Shown here: in pieces, positions 26,511-39,168 of the stretch
How positions within the stretch are numbered: position 1 is the stretch's first letter
How the letters are laid out: each line of letters begins with the position of its first letter
Source: Tetrahymena elliotti 4EA
Taxonomy: Eukaryota; Ciliophora; Oligohymenophorea; Hymenostomatida; Tetrahymenidae
NCBI GenBank assembly: GCA_000231825.2
Contig: JH720309.1
Coordinates: 499,877-563,876, forward strand
DNA: 64,000 nt
Direction: 5' to 3'
Position numbers and translations under genes: made by a program
Notes under the pieces: model-generated
What the model saw: the letters and a program-made list of their open reading frames with translations, nothing else
Told to the model about the DNA's origin: nothing
Database searches by the model: none

Positions 26511-28339
26511 TCATTTGCTTATTTTTTTAACTTAGTGTTAAATAGAATATACATCATTTTTTTAATTAATAAGCTTTAAATCAATCTTAGATTACTTTAA
26601 TTTATTTCTGTAAATGCTCTTGAAGGCTACCTATGCTTCTTTAGCCTTCTCATAACTCGATTTATTTAGAATTAATAAAATATTAAATTATTTTGTTGTT
26701 TTTTGGTTTTCATTTTGAGTTGATTCCTAGGTTTTTAAACATTTTTGGGTCTTTTTTAATCTTTAATTTGATTTATTTCTTATATTCCTTTTTTTATTAC
26801 TTTTTGTAAGGTTTTGTATTAGATCTATATTTATTTAGGGTTTTGAAATGAAATTAAATAACTAAAGTTACTATTCGCTAAGTAAAATAGACTTTAATTT
26901 TTCCAATTCAATTAGCTTATTTACAATGAAGCAAATATCAGTGTAACAAAAAATCTGTTTTGTCCCAAAATTAATCAAGTCACTCATGTCACTTTTAAAA
27001 CAACTAAAATAATAAGATAAATACTCCCTTGTTTATATTTGAATCCCAGTAAATTGCTCCTTGAACGTTTCCATCATAGATTTTCTCTTATTATGTTCTT
27101 AAATTTATTCATCACCTTAACATCCCTCAAAAAATAAATTTGCTTTTTCTAGCCTTTATATTTAAGCACTATCTGTTTATTCATTTTAAGCTTTTTTCTT
27201 TTAATTTTTAGCTGAATTCTTTTTGGTGCTAGTAGAACTTTAACTTTAATTTAATTAAGAATTTTATTTGCATTTATTTAGCTGAAAAGTTTAATTGCCG
27301 ATTTAATTAAATTTAAGAATAAGACTAAGCAATTAAATATCCTAAAGCAAATAAGACATTATATATTCCTCCAATCTAAGAAAAAGTCACAAATATACCT
27401 TGATATTTTCTGATGTAAGTCTATTATTTATTTTTTTCTAAAAATAAACTAATTCAAAATATTGAATAATCTTTTTTGCTTGGCATTGTAGTACACTCAC
27501 TGCTAAACAAAAGAGAACTTTTGATATTGCTACTAGGTAAAAATTATCCATCATCATCCTCAATGTATGTTTTCATAAACATGAAATTAATATTTTACAA
27601 AAAGTCAATATTATTTTCCTAAAAATAGGTAATGCCCATAGGTTTGAATGACTATTATTAATTACTAACTTATACCACCTAAGTCATATAATATATTTAT
27701 AAAAGTGATTAAGAAAGAATCAAGGTTTTTTTGTATTCCTCCATACACTCTACTTAATTTTTAGGATCAGATTAATCACAAGGAATTAAATTAATCTATA
27801 TGACAGAAAATTCATCCATTTCAAACTATCCAACAAGATAGCAATCATTAATATTTTTGAAGCAATACATATTTTGATATTTCAAACTCAGAAAATAATC
27901 TTCAGTTCCTTTTACCTAGAAGCTAAGCTATTCTCATTGCAAAGTTCTAATTCAATTAATCTATTCTTAAATACAGGAGGTCCTAAACTTCCATCCTCAT
28001 TAATTTATGGCTCCTTGTATAAAAAATTTCCTTCAAATCTAAAAATACTTTTGTCATTAATAGGGTTGAAGTTAGCATCTAGCAAGGTTATTGCAAATGA
28101 AAATTTCTCATCAGTTAAGTTGTATTGTGATGGATTGGACAAAAAATCTTACTAGAAAATGTTTGAGGGTTTTATTTCCTGATAATAGTAAAAATAGATT
28201 AAATGAAGATAATCACTAGAAAGCTAATTAAAATCAATGTGATTATTCCCCCAAACCCTGTTTTATGCTTACTCTGCTAGTTAAATCTTTTGTGTATACC
28301 TACACCAAAGATGTTTATACTCTATAGTAATTTCTTCAT
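26511..28339 (-). pseudogene. broken membrane-protein paralog A
   Basis: The reading starts at ATG 28339 with MKKLLQSINIFGVGIHKRF, then HKTGFGGIITLILISFLV (TM1). It continues as a family shared with the neighbouring copy B at 29.2-31.3 kb. Breaks relative to B are: a one-base shift near 28155-28170 just after TM1; a five-base AGCTT-type duplication near 27918-27930; a TGA (27454-27456) where B has the Gln codon TAA; and a one-base shift near 27285 after the second hydrophobic segment (GGIYNVLFALGYLIA). The C-terminal part from about 27130 to TGA 26511 reads in one frame and stays similar to B, for example FIVNKLIELEKLK and SYEKAKEAQ. Introns were tried and cannot explain the first three breaks. 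The family is a two-TM protein with a large luminal or extracellular domain between the TMs. Function unknown. Confidence 0.7.
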
Positions 28340-29221
28340 AAAATAGTTTTATCTGCTGCCTATTTGTTATTCAGAAGCCATATTTTTTATTATTCTTTAT
28401 ATTTTAATTTATTTAATAATTAAATTTTCTTTTTTTAATTATCACTTTTTAGTAGAATTTACATTGTTATTTCTCAAATAAATAATATCTCCATAATAAG
28501 TCATTTTTAATTAAACTATGATATAAACACTTTAAAAAATATTCAGTATTTATTTTATTCTTATCAAGGATCCTAATTTTTATAAAGAGCCATTTACTCA
28601 TTCATTCAATTTGTGACTGACAAGATTTTTAGGTGGAAAGATCAAAAAAAATGCCATTTTCACCGAAGATGGAAAGATTATCATATTGTTGAAATTCACT
28701 TGGATAAAATAAATTAAAAAAGATAATTTAATTATATGTCCATATAAAAGAGTAAGCTAATGTACATATCAATAAATATTTTGCTATAATAGACATAATA
28801 TCCCTTGAGAATAATTCGATTTAAAGAGATTAAAAAATTTTTTAAAATGAGAAGTAAGAACTTTATTTTAAAGGATCTATTCTAAACTAATGTCCTGATT
28901 CAAAAGAAAAATAAAGTAAACTAACAATTATATTAGTGCTTTATTAATAATTCTAATAATAAATTAATTAAATACAAAAAAATAGAATTCCAAATAATTG
29001 ATTTTGTTAATTTTAATTAATACAATTATAAATTAAAAATTATTATGAATTACTTAGTAAAAATCAGTAAAAATTGAGGAATAAGGGTATTTTAATTTGC
29101 AAAAAATTACAAAATATTCATATTTAAATTATATTATTTTATGAAAAGGTATTCATTCAATTTATTCATGTATTCGTTATAAGTCGACCCAAATATTTTT
29201 CATAAAATTGATCTTATCAAT
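28340..29221. other. spacer between the two paralogs
   Basis: AT-rich. On the plus strand about 28612-29080 has no TGA and includes a Trp/His-containing stretch (FRWKDQKKCHFHRRWKD). There is no start, no codon structure in the rest and no family, so it is not called as a gene. Confidence 0.4.
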
Positions 29222-31345
29222 TCATTAGCTTTATGTGTGCTCTTCCTCTTTTTCAGATAAATTATTTCTGTGATTAGAAAACCAAATGAAAATTTTTGCT
29301 TTGGGGCCATAAAATTGAAATCTTGATTCAGTTTCTGGAATATTTTCATTAAAGGAATATTCTTCATCTTTTAAGTTATTGGTTTTTTATTCATGATTTA
29401 AACTATCATTTAATTTATTTGCAATTTTTGATGATAACTTGTCTAGTCTAGATGGTAGAGGAGGATGAAAATTTTATTTATATTTCAGTTTATTTGCTTG
29501 CTAATTAAATAATAAATAAAACACTTCCTAGTAATATTATTTTCTTAAAAAGTATTGTTATCAAAAAGTTCAATAAGTTCTAAGTCAAGCAGCTAGATCA
29601 ATTTTAAATAAATTTTTGTTTGTTTTTACTAATCTCAGTAAATTTAATTCAAAGCCTGTTAAGCTTCCTTTGCTTTTTCATAAGCTGATTTTTTTTAGAT
29701 TGAGAGAATGCTAAATTGTTTACTCAGGCCAGTCTAAATTTAACTTGTTATATCTTTAATTTTATTAGCATTTAACTAATTCTATGACTTGTTTCTTCTA
29801 AAATTCTATTTTTCACTTTATTAGAGTTCCCTCAACATATTTATACTAATTTAAGGCTTTGGTATGTAATCAAAGAGCTTGATTTACTATTCATTAAGAA
29901 TGAAAGCTTTTAGTTTTTCTAATTCGATAAGTTTATTTACAATAAAACATATGTCTGTATAATTTAAGATTTCCGTTGTTCCAAAATTAATTATTTCAGA
30001 TAAATGAGACTTAAGCAATTTAAAACAATTAAAATAGTAAGCAAGATATTCTTAAGATTAGATTTTTATTCCTTTGAATTTATGTAGAAATGATTCTTTA
30101 ATTATATATTGTTTATATTTATCCTATTCAACTATTTTATCTACTCTTGTTCAAAGATCTTATTAGCCTTCTCTAATTTTTCTCTTTTAAAACTACTGCT
30201 TTTCCTACTAAAATCGTCTGGATTTTCTTATGTTTCACTTTTGTTTTCTCTATTATTTACTGTCTTCCTTGATTTTCTTGAAATTTAACTATTATCTAAA
30301 AAGTTGCATTGAAGAGTTTTCTGTTTAACTAAATTTAAGAATAAGGTTAAGCTATCAAGCAGCCTAATGTAAATAAGACTTTATAAATTCCTCCAACAGA
30401 AGAAAATATTTCAAAAATTTTCTCATATTTTCTAAGATATGTCTACTCTTTGTTCTTTTCCAAGTATAAGCTAATTTAGTAAATAGAATAATCTTTTTTG
30501 CTTGTGTTAAACAATAGAGAGCTCCTCTAAATATTATTTTCTACCAACAGACCTTCATCATCTTTTACATATGTTTTCATAAATTTTAAGTTAATATTCT
30601 ATAAAAAATTAATGTTGCTTTCCCAAAAATAAATTGTTCCCATAGGTGTAAATGGCTATGTATCACTATTGACTTACACTACATGGGTTATATAGTAAAC
30701 ATATAATTGAGAATTAAAAAGGATTTTAGATTCTTCCATACGCTCAACTTCATTATTTGGATCCTATTCATTACAAGGAATAACATTAATCTAAATAACA
30801 GAAAATTCCTCCATTTCAAATTATCCGACTAGATATAGATCTTCAATATTTTTAAAACAATACATTTGTTGATAGTTTAAATTTAAGAAATAGCTCTAAG
30901 TGCCCTTTACCTAAAAGCTTTTTTCTGTACAAAGTTCAAATTCTATTTTCTAATTCTTAAAAACAGAAGTTCCTTTACTACCATCATCTTTTAATTAAGG
31001 CTCTTTAAATAGAAAATTACCCTCAACTCTAAAAATGCTGTTATCAGTTATTGGATTGAAATTAGAGTCAAGTAGAGTAATAACAAATGACAAATTTTCA
31101 TTAGTTAAATTATATCTTGATGGATTAGAAACAAAATCTTATTGAAAAATAACATGAGGATTAGTTTTATAGATAACACTTAAAAAAGATGAAGTGAATA
31201 TTGTAATTAGTAAAAAAGCTAGATAGAATCAGAGTTATAAAACCTCCAAATCCAGCTTTATGCTTATTCAATTGATTATTTTCTTAATTTTTATTTTAAA
31301 AACTTAACTAGTAGAAGGAATATTAATTTAATTCTTATTATTCAT
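29222..31345 (-). pseudogene. broken membrane-protein paralog B
   Basis: Second copy of the family seen at 26.5-28.3 kb, in the same orientation. Conserved stretches include HKAGFGGFITLILSSF (TM1), FEMEEFSVIQINVIPC, SSVGGIYKVLFTLGCLIA (TM2) and ICFIVNKLIELEKLKAF. One 53-nt intron (GTAAAT..TTTTAG) lies after NRKLFNATFQIIVKFQE and restores frame. Remaining breaks are a one-base shift in a six-T run inside TM1, a one-base shift in an A-run after FEQEQIK, and a TGA at 29635-29637 where copy A has an Arg codon AGA. Codon-structured sequence similar to A continues past that TGA, then changes frame and ends at TGA 29222-29224 (PETESRFQFYGPKAKIF near the end). The N-terminal start is uncertain. Confidence 0.65.
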
Positions 31346-32581
31346 CTAAATTTATATTAAATTATTTTGAAATTTTCTTTGTTTTATATTAATAAACTAA
31401 ACAACAAGAATTTTAAAATAATTTAACAAAAAAATACATAATATTTGGTTTGGAATAGTACATTTTTTAAAATTACTAAGAAAGTGCTTTTTAAAAGCAT
31501 CCCTTTAAATTAATAATGAAATCATTTAATAGTAGTGGTTAACCTTAAAAAATTAACTTTGTCAAAATATCTGTTTAAATTGATAACTAATTAATTCATT
31601 CAATATTGAGTTCTAAAAAAAAATTAACTTATTGATATCAAAGTTTGAAATTCTACAAAAAATTATTAATTTTTTTTTGAATCAAATTAATAAAAACTTT
31701 AAAGAGTAAAAAAGTTAATGAATTAATATTTTTGATTTTTTTTCTACTTTTGATTTATTTTTATTTACAAAATAAAATTTAAATATTTTCTTTTTCAAAA
31801 TTACATTTTAAATTGCTCATAAAAACATTACCACCTGTTCTAATTTTAATTTTAAATAAAAATTTAAATGATAAAAGTTTTATTTATATTTGAACAGAAA
31901 CTAACTAAATAGCTAGCTACAACTATTAATATTAATATTGGAAGAATTCCAAGCAATTTAAATCAATTTCGATAATTTTAATGCAATAAAAATATTCGGC
32001 CTAAATAATATTATAGAGTAAAAGTTAGCAATTTAATAATTAAAAAAATGGTTAGACAGTCAACAAATAACTTTACATTTATTTTATCAATAATTCAAAA
32101 TAAGAATTAATACAATTCTTTAATTTAATAATTTAAAGCTTATTTGGGGAAAGAGAATAAATTATGAATAAAAAATAATTTTAAATAAAATTTTATTTAG
32201 ATATTTGAAAATAGAAATTAGAATTAATGAAGTAGATAGAAATAAAAAAAAGAAAGAATTTGTAAAAAAGGGAATAAGATAATAATTGTTTATTTATTAA
32301 TATGTATGTTTATCTATTTTAGAAGTATCTTCTGAGTACTGACAGTTCAAGCTTGCTGGTTGATTTGTGGTCGGAAGAAGTAATATTATTGATAAATTTG
32401 CAGAAACATTAAAATTAAAGAAAAACAAAATTGAAGAGAAATCGATCAATAATAAAAATATTAAGTCAATAAAAATCTAAAAAGTTTGAAGAAAGAAATA
32501 AATTCAAATTACATATAAAATAAGCAAAATAAAATATAATTAAGAAAATCGCAATTTTAAAAAAGGATTAACAAGGCATCA
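31346..32581. other. intergenic; upstream region of the zinc-knuckle gene
   Basis: AT-rich. A GC-richer patch at about 32330-32385 precedes the leader of the next gene. No coding frame is seen. Confidence 0.45.
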
Positions 32582-34282
32582 ATGAGCAACTAAAAGCCTC
32601 TTAAGTTTTATGAAAATAGAGGGATCATTAACATAGAAGCTAGATTTCCTCCCAATTAATACAATAACGAGTTAGAATAGTTCTAATATGATTTATTGAA
32701 AAAGCACAATTATCAAGAGAATGTGAATCAAAAGAATAATGATTTCTTAAACCACAGCTATGAACAGTAGTAATTATAATAAGGCTCAGGAATAGCAAAT
32801 AATTAATACTTTTCTTAGAAGAATCTCAGAACATAAAACGGATTCGATAATAATTAACAATCATTAAGTTAGCACAAGTCTCAATAATAACTTTAACAAA
32901 ATGAGCCGTCCCAAAATTAGAATAGATTCAATACAGATTATCCTGAGATCTAAGTAAACAGATAATTGGCAAACCCTCGCTCATAGAATTCTCCTCAAAA
33001 AATATTCTCTCAAAAAAACAATGTAGATTTCTAATTTTCAATTGAATGGATTTATGAATTTTTAACAAAATAATAAATTAGGCTAATTAATTTTTAACAC
33101 CAGTGAGCAATTAGTAAGGCAAATTTTTAACTTCACCTAGCAATAATGGATAGTAGCAGTAATAAAGTGCAATAAATAAATCTACTCATAAACCTCCTAT
33201 ATTTTCTAGTAATATAGTAAACTCATAGGCATTCCAAGAAGTCGATATTTCTGAGATTCATCAATAAAACTATGAAAATGACTAAGTTAAGCATTCTAAA
33301 AAGTATGTTGTTCCTCCTCACTAAGTAAATTAAACTAGGTTTATGTCAAAAAAGGCATTAATATTTACATTTAAAAAAGGAGTAACAATAAGAAGAGAAA
33401 GTCAAGCGCACCCACCAAACAAGTACTAATTCTTAGTTTTTCTCAAGCCCACCTAAGACTGGAATTACTAACAAAAAAATATTTAATGGTGAAATAAATA
33501 ATAATGAAGAGATGAATAAATCGTAAAGTTACATAAAGAATGTAGAACTTTTAAATTCAGAAGAAAGAATTAAAAAGTCGAAGATATTTTAGGCTCAAGA
33601 CCCAAACCAAGGCTCTTAGCAGTTACTTTAGTCATAGCAAAAGTTGAATTATCTTGAAGCTAGTTAAAATCAAGTTTAGGACAAATATTCCAGAGAAAAA
33701 GCTCTCAGAGAATAGGAATTGAAGAAAATTACTTTAGAATAAGCATTTTGCTAGAACTGTTTTGAATTTATTAGATATGAAACAGTTGATATAGTTGAAT
33801 TACATAGCAATAACTGCAAAAGTATTGAAGACTAAGCAAGAATTTAGGTTTCTTCATTTATACAAAAAGAAAGAGAACTTCATAATAGCTTTATTGATGA
33901 AGCAGATCACACTACTATTGAAAACTAGCAATTAATTTAAATATTAAACTCTAAGCTAGAAAAACTTAGATATCTATTTATGAAAATGACAAATGTCCTT
34001 CAAGATTCTGAGTTCTTGTTGGCTAAACCAGAATTAAAAGCTTACAATATTGTTGAAATCAAAAAATCAATAGAAAAAATCTGCAATTAAGATATCGATT
34101 GCAGATTTATCAAGTCTTGCTTAGAAAATATTGAAAACCAAACCAAAGATATTGATCTCATTTAAAAAATCTATTGTACTCCTGAGTCTACCTAATTCTT
34201 ACAAATAATAAACACTGTACCTGAAATAGCCAACAAAAAAATAGAATACATCTAGAGACTCCAACAACAAAATATCTATTGA
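32582..34282 (+). CDS. Gln/Asn-rich protein with C2HC zinc knuckle, 528 aa
   Basis: Three exons: 32582-33022, 33082-33324 and 33380-34282. The introns of 59 and 55 nt (GTAGAT..TTAG and GTAAAT..AAAG) lie between codons and are needed to keep frame. The N-terminal 320 residues are low-complexity, rich in Gln, Asn, Ser and Pro, with a repeated FLTPVS/FLTSPS motif. A charged helix (KYSREKALREQELKKITLEQ) leads into FCQNCFEFIRYETVDIVELH followed by SNNC, a C-x2-C-x14-H-x3-C pattern (about 352-374). This pattern resembles UBZ/C2HC-type zinc fingers, which bind ubiquitin or proteins. A helical C-terminus of about 150 residues follows (LEKLRYLFMKMTNVLQDSEF). It ends at TGA 34280-34282. Specific role unknown. 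Confidence 0.75.
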
Positions 34283-35059
34283 AGTATAACCATAATCAAA
34301 TTCAAAATAAAATTCAATTGTCAATATGAATTGCTAATTTAAGGTAAAGATGAATATTTTACCACCTCATTAAATATCAAATAAAAACTATATTAACAAA
34401 TTAATGTTCTTCAACCAAATTTTCTATTTTATTTATTTGTAATCTAATTTTTTTAGTTTTCCAAAATCTTTGATTAAATATTTTTTATTTTAATACAATT
34501 AAATTCTCAACAAATAGTAATTTAAATGATATTCAAAGAAAAAAAAATATTAAATTAAGAATAATCTTTTTACAATTTAGTAATTAATGTTTTGCTAATT
34601 TTATTTTAAATTGATAAAATATTAAAAAACCCTAAAAAGAAAAATTTTTTATTTTCTCAATAGATGAAAAAATTAAATAAAAAAATTTTAAAATTTAGTA
34701 TTTTTATCAAAATATTAAAAATGAAATTTCTTCAGAAATTAGAATAAGCAATATGAACTTAAATTTTAAATTAATTTTTAAATACAAAAATAAAATATGA
34801 GACACAATAATTACTATTTGATTTTACATAATTTTGATGAAATAAATGTTTTCTAATTTTTAGATTAGAAATAGCTTATGAATATAGATTAATAATTTGT
34901 ATATTTTTAACATATTTTTTTTCATAGTTTTTAATTAGTAACTGTTTTATTTTATTTTTAATTACTATTATTTCTAAATGTATTATTTTTCATTTAAAAT
35001 TAAGTCTTTCTATCATCTTATCAGCTTAATGGCTTATCTATATTTAACAAATAATATTA
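34283..35059. other. convergent intergenic region
   Basis: AT-rich spacer between the 3' ends of two convergent genes. Nothing else is seen. Confidence 0.45.
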
Positions 35060-36705
35060 TCATTAAATTTTTTAAAATTAAGTTTAAAAAAAATTAAATC
35101 TAAAAAAATGAATAGAAATTGATAAGATTGAAGTAGTTAAATTGAAATTTAAATATATATTTATTTTAAAATTTACTAGTTTCATTTTTTTAGCAATTTC
35201 TTTGGATTTATAAGCAGTTTTGATGGTTTTTTGGTACCTATTTTAAAGCATTTCGTATTCTTTGTCTTTATCTTCCTACTTAAAGATCATATCTTATTGC
35301 ATTTGTTCTAGTTTTTATTTATTAGATTTGTATAAAACATTTTTTTGTTATTAGTCTAAGATCATTTAGTCATAAACATTCTTTCCTCCACCTATTCTGT
35401 TGTGATATTTATCATAGATTTCTTCTTCTGAAGGACCTGTGTCTTTGGTAATAATGACAGTACTAATTTTTCTGTTTGTCTGAGAGTAAATTTCGTCATT
35501 AAACTCATTATTTACTTTTAATAAAAATAAAAAATTTATTTTATAATTTTTCGATTTATTGAATAACCTTTTCTAGGTGATTCAGAAGAGTTTCTCTCTG
35601 AATTTCCATTTAAATTTAGTTTTTTATTTAGGTTAATTAACTTTTATGAGAAAGATTAATTTTTATCCATCACTGGACTGAAATTTATTTAAGCATTCAT
35701 TTTCTTTGTATTTGGTGATGGTTCTGTTCTTAATACTGAACTACTTTTTCTATAAGCACTTTCAAGCTGAGATTCTTAAATATTTTTATAACTTTTGATT
35801 GTTTCTGACTATCTTTGGTAGAAAGATTTATTCAATTGGTGATTCAAATTAGATTGAGTAAGATTTTTACTGAAATTTATTGTTTTTTATGGTGAAATCT
35901 TTTTATCATTTTAGTTAATTTATTCTCCATGTTTATTTATGCCAACATTTTTTTTCAAAATAGATGATGATGCATGATTTTATTAGTTTTAAACTTAATT
36001 TGTTGGTGCATTTTTTGTGCTTTCTGAATCCTCTTCTAAAATTTAATTTAGGTTAATCATTTTTGGCATTCTAATCTATGAATAAGTTGAATCTAAAAAG
36101 CTACTTTCTTATTCACTTTACTACCTTTTCAAATTCTATAAGCTTATTGACCTTTAATGTATTTCACTTTTTTACTATTGCAGCTAATTTTCATTACTAT
36201 CTACTAATTAATCATTGGTATTATCTAATACTTAGGCTGTTTAATTTTGGTAATTTCCTCCTCCACTAATATTTATCTTTTTTAAAATAAAACTAGGAAT
36301 TCCTTCTTCCATATATTCAAATTTTAATCTCTTTAAATTTTAAATAGTAGATTCAGATGATGGAAGAGTAGTTGCCTATTCTCTTTTTTTTCTGAGAACA
36401 TAGTTCATTTCTATCATATTCTCTAAAAATTTCTTTTATAACTCTCCATTTTTATTAATATAAAATTCCTTATTTAAAGCCACTTTGTCTTAATAATCCA
36501 ATCCATATTATTGAAGCAAATCTACTTTCCTTTACTATACATCTTATTATTTGTAATCCTTTCTCAGTTATCTTTCTTTTTTTAAATCTTCTAACAATTA
36601 ATACAGATTTCCTCTTCCAACATCAGTTACATTTATTCTATGTTAAAGAACATTCTAAGATATTCCAACTAAAACTCTTTCTTTTTTGTTCAAAGCATTA
36701 CTCAT
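35060..36705 (-). CDS. hypothetical soluble protein, ~530 aa
   Basis: Exon 1 is 35568-36705 and exon 2 is 35060-35514, with a 53-nt GT..AG intron (35515-35567) splitting a Val codon. The N-terminus is a compact helical domain (MSNALNKKERVLVGISQNVL, then charged helices). A long Ser/Asn/Gln-rich linker with phospho-like SxP motifs follows. The C-terminal domain reads ISTVIITKDTGPSEEEIYDK then a glycine triplet (RIGGGKNVYDQM) and a Gln/Lys-rich coiled coil. No membrane segment is seen. The last 38 codons (below 35177) are AT-rich and doubtful: a second GTAAAT intron starting there is equally possible, so the exact C-terminus is open. No family recognised. Confidence 0.7.
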
Positions 36706-37709
36706 TCTATTACAATATATGTGAATAAAAATTTAAAAATTAAAAGAATAAACAAAAATGAATTAATTTTCACCTTCAAAAAGAAAAACTATTTTCAAAA
36801 AAACATTTAAATTTGAATAAAAAGAAAATTTAATTTATGAAAAAAATAATTTTTTCTCTCTTAAAAAATAAGAGTTAAGATTATGTAATAAAAATTAAAT
36901 CAATTGAAAGAATAATAATAAGAAATATTAATTTAAAAGTGTAATTAAAGATATTGAATAGGTCAGTCAGTTCAGCTCTGGAATCTTTTAATATTGGCTT
37001 ACATATCTTTGCTTTGGAAATAATTAATTAAAAATTTAAAAACAAATAATTGAAGAAATTATGTAATATTAATCTATTTTGTATTAGACCATTATTTTCT
37101 CAAATAAATAAAAATGATGATAACAATTCAAAAGACGTTGATTTGAATTATTTTAAATAATCTACACTGTATTATAAGTTAATTAGATTAAGTGTATAAA
37201 ATTGAAAATAATATGAAGTGTTTTCATTTGTTTAAAAAAAAAGGATGACTGGCACTTCCTTTGGTTGCTTATAAAGTGGATATTTATTATTAATTATTGA
37301 TTGATTGTTTTTTTGTATTCTAATCTAGAATTAAAATGACGATTTATACATTATGTAAATTAATCATCTTAATTGATGATAGGATTAATTTAATAACTAA
37401 TTGTAATTGGGAGAAGATTAATAAAATTTAACATTTTTGATGGTATTTTTGATTTAGATTTTTTTAAAAATAATAATAATTGATAGATGTGAGTATTGTA
37501 AATTAAATTAAATAAATAAATTTATGACTGTTGTCAGTAACTATAAAATTAAAATCCACTGATTTTATAATGTGAGAAAAAAATCAATCCTTACATTTAG
37601 TTTGAAAATTTCATGTTTTTTTTTTTTTTGGCATGTTCAAACAAAATTAATTATTTAGATTGATGAATGTAATCTAAGTTAGGTGAAAGTTAATTTTTAC
37701 AAAACCTAA
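36706..37709. other. intergenic, nothing seen
   Basis: AT-rich spacer without a supported gene on either strand. Confidence 0.45.
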
Positions 37710-38207
37710 TCAAATATTTTTTATTTACGCTGGACCTATACTTGCACAGTTAAAATTTCTCCTAGAAAATTTGCGATCTGTGCTCTATGACTCTTTCATA
37801 GAATCAATTAGTTCTGGCATATCTATTTTTTTAGAGCTTATTATTGATTATTCTTCTTCTTTTAAGGTTTTGCTCATCCTTTAGTGAGAGATACTTCTTT
37901 TCTCACTTCTTGATTGTATTAGTGGTTGTGTTATAGAAAAAGATTAATGGTTTGAAGAAGGTGCTAAAGAAATAGAATCATCCCTAATTATCCTAGATCT
38001 TGAAAAAGAACTTTGAGAAACAAATCTTTTTCTAGTCTGTTTTTTACGATTTAACGTCTTAGAAAGGCTGTCCTAAAAATTACAATCAACAATAGTGTTT
38101 TCTTGTAACTTAGGTAACTAAAATCCCAAAAATTATTCATCTTTGATTTTATTTTACTAATTGATAATCTTCTATATGCGGATTTATTCTTCTCTCTCAT
38201 ATTCCAT
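37710..38207 (-). CDS. small basic Ser/Arg-rich protein, 165 aa
   Basis: Single exon from ATG 38207 to TGA 37710-37712. Codon composition is protein-like throughout, with TAA/TAG as Gln. The middle is rich in Ser, Arg and Lys (QSSFSRSRIIRDDSISLAPS), suggesting a disordered, phosphorylatable protein. Dipeptides RS, SR and SP-like sites are frequent, but there is no RNA-binding domain. The end reads RRNFNCASIGPAQIKNI. No membrane segment. An upstream first exon is possible because the leader before the ATG is not typical. Function unknown. Confidence 0.6.
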
Positions 38208-39168
38208 AAATTTAGAAGTAAACAATCTAATATTTAATAAGATATTTAAACAATTACAAACTTAATTAATTAATTTATTAATTTTAGTTTACAAAACTTC
38301 TCATTCTTTTGTTACTCTAAATAATGAACATAATTCAAAATTTTTCATGTTTAAATCAACAATAATTTATTTTAGTAAGCTAGAATATTATTTTTTATAG
38401 ATTAAATCAAATAATAAAATGACTTAGAAAAATATAAAAGTCATTAAGCCTTCTTCTTTTGCAATTATACTATCTAAACTCTTAAAATTTTTATTGCATA
38501 AGTAAAAATAAGCAGTGCTTTTATTCATAAAATCTTCTAAAATATCTCCATAATTAACAGTAAACTTTGAAAATAAAAAGAAAAAAAATATTTTATTTTA
38601 ATTTAATTACATTTATTAAATTTTTATTGGAAAATAATAACTTAAACTCCTTGCTTTTCAAGAGTTGAATGAATATGTATAAAGGAAAATTAGTTTATTT
38701 TATTTTACTAAATATTTGGATTTTCACAATAAATAATCTTTTAAAAAATATTTAAAATTCAAGCAAATAAACTAATTTTCATTTATGTAAAAAATTATCT
38801 AAATTTAATTTCTAAAATAAGTTAATTTTCATTAATTTTCTAGTTTTCTTCTACAAGAAATAGTAAACACATTCAATCAGTATTCATTTATAAGATCTAT
38901 CTATAAATTTAAAATCAAGCTACTCAATTAGATAGAAACTATTCAGTTGAACTGACTATTGAGTTTCTCATCGAAAGGATGCTTAAAACAAAATTATTAT
39001 TTATAGTTATTTTTATGTAAATGAAAAAAGTTATTTTATCAAGATTTTTACATTATTTTTAAAAATATTCTACATTTCCTTATTTTACTCAAAGAGCTTA
39101 GTGAAAATATTATTTCATTTGTATATTATAATTAAAAATTAATTATTTTTTTTGTTATTTTAAGAATC
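38208..39168. other. intergenic, nothing seen
   Basis: AT-rich spacer without a codon-structured frame. Confidence 0.45.

Noticed and set aside
28120..28260. Intron (38 nt, GTGATT..ATCAG) to explain the first frame break of copy A
   Set aside because: It would remove half of TM1, which is conserved in copy B, and is shorter than other introns in the window.
28612..29080. TGA-free plus-strand frame with a Trp/His-rich beginning
   Set aside because: No start, no family and mostly low-complexity; TGA-free stretches of this length are expected by chance when only one stop codon exists.
36078..36269. Plus-strand open frame over the 36-kb gene
   Set aside because: Antisense of the minus-strand exon 35568-36705, which is open for 379 codons.
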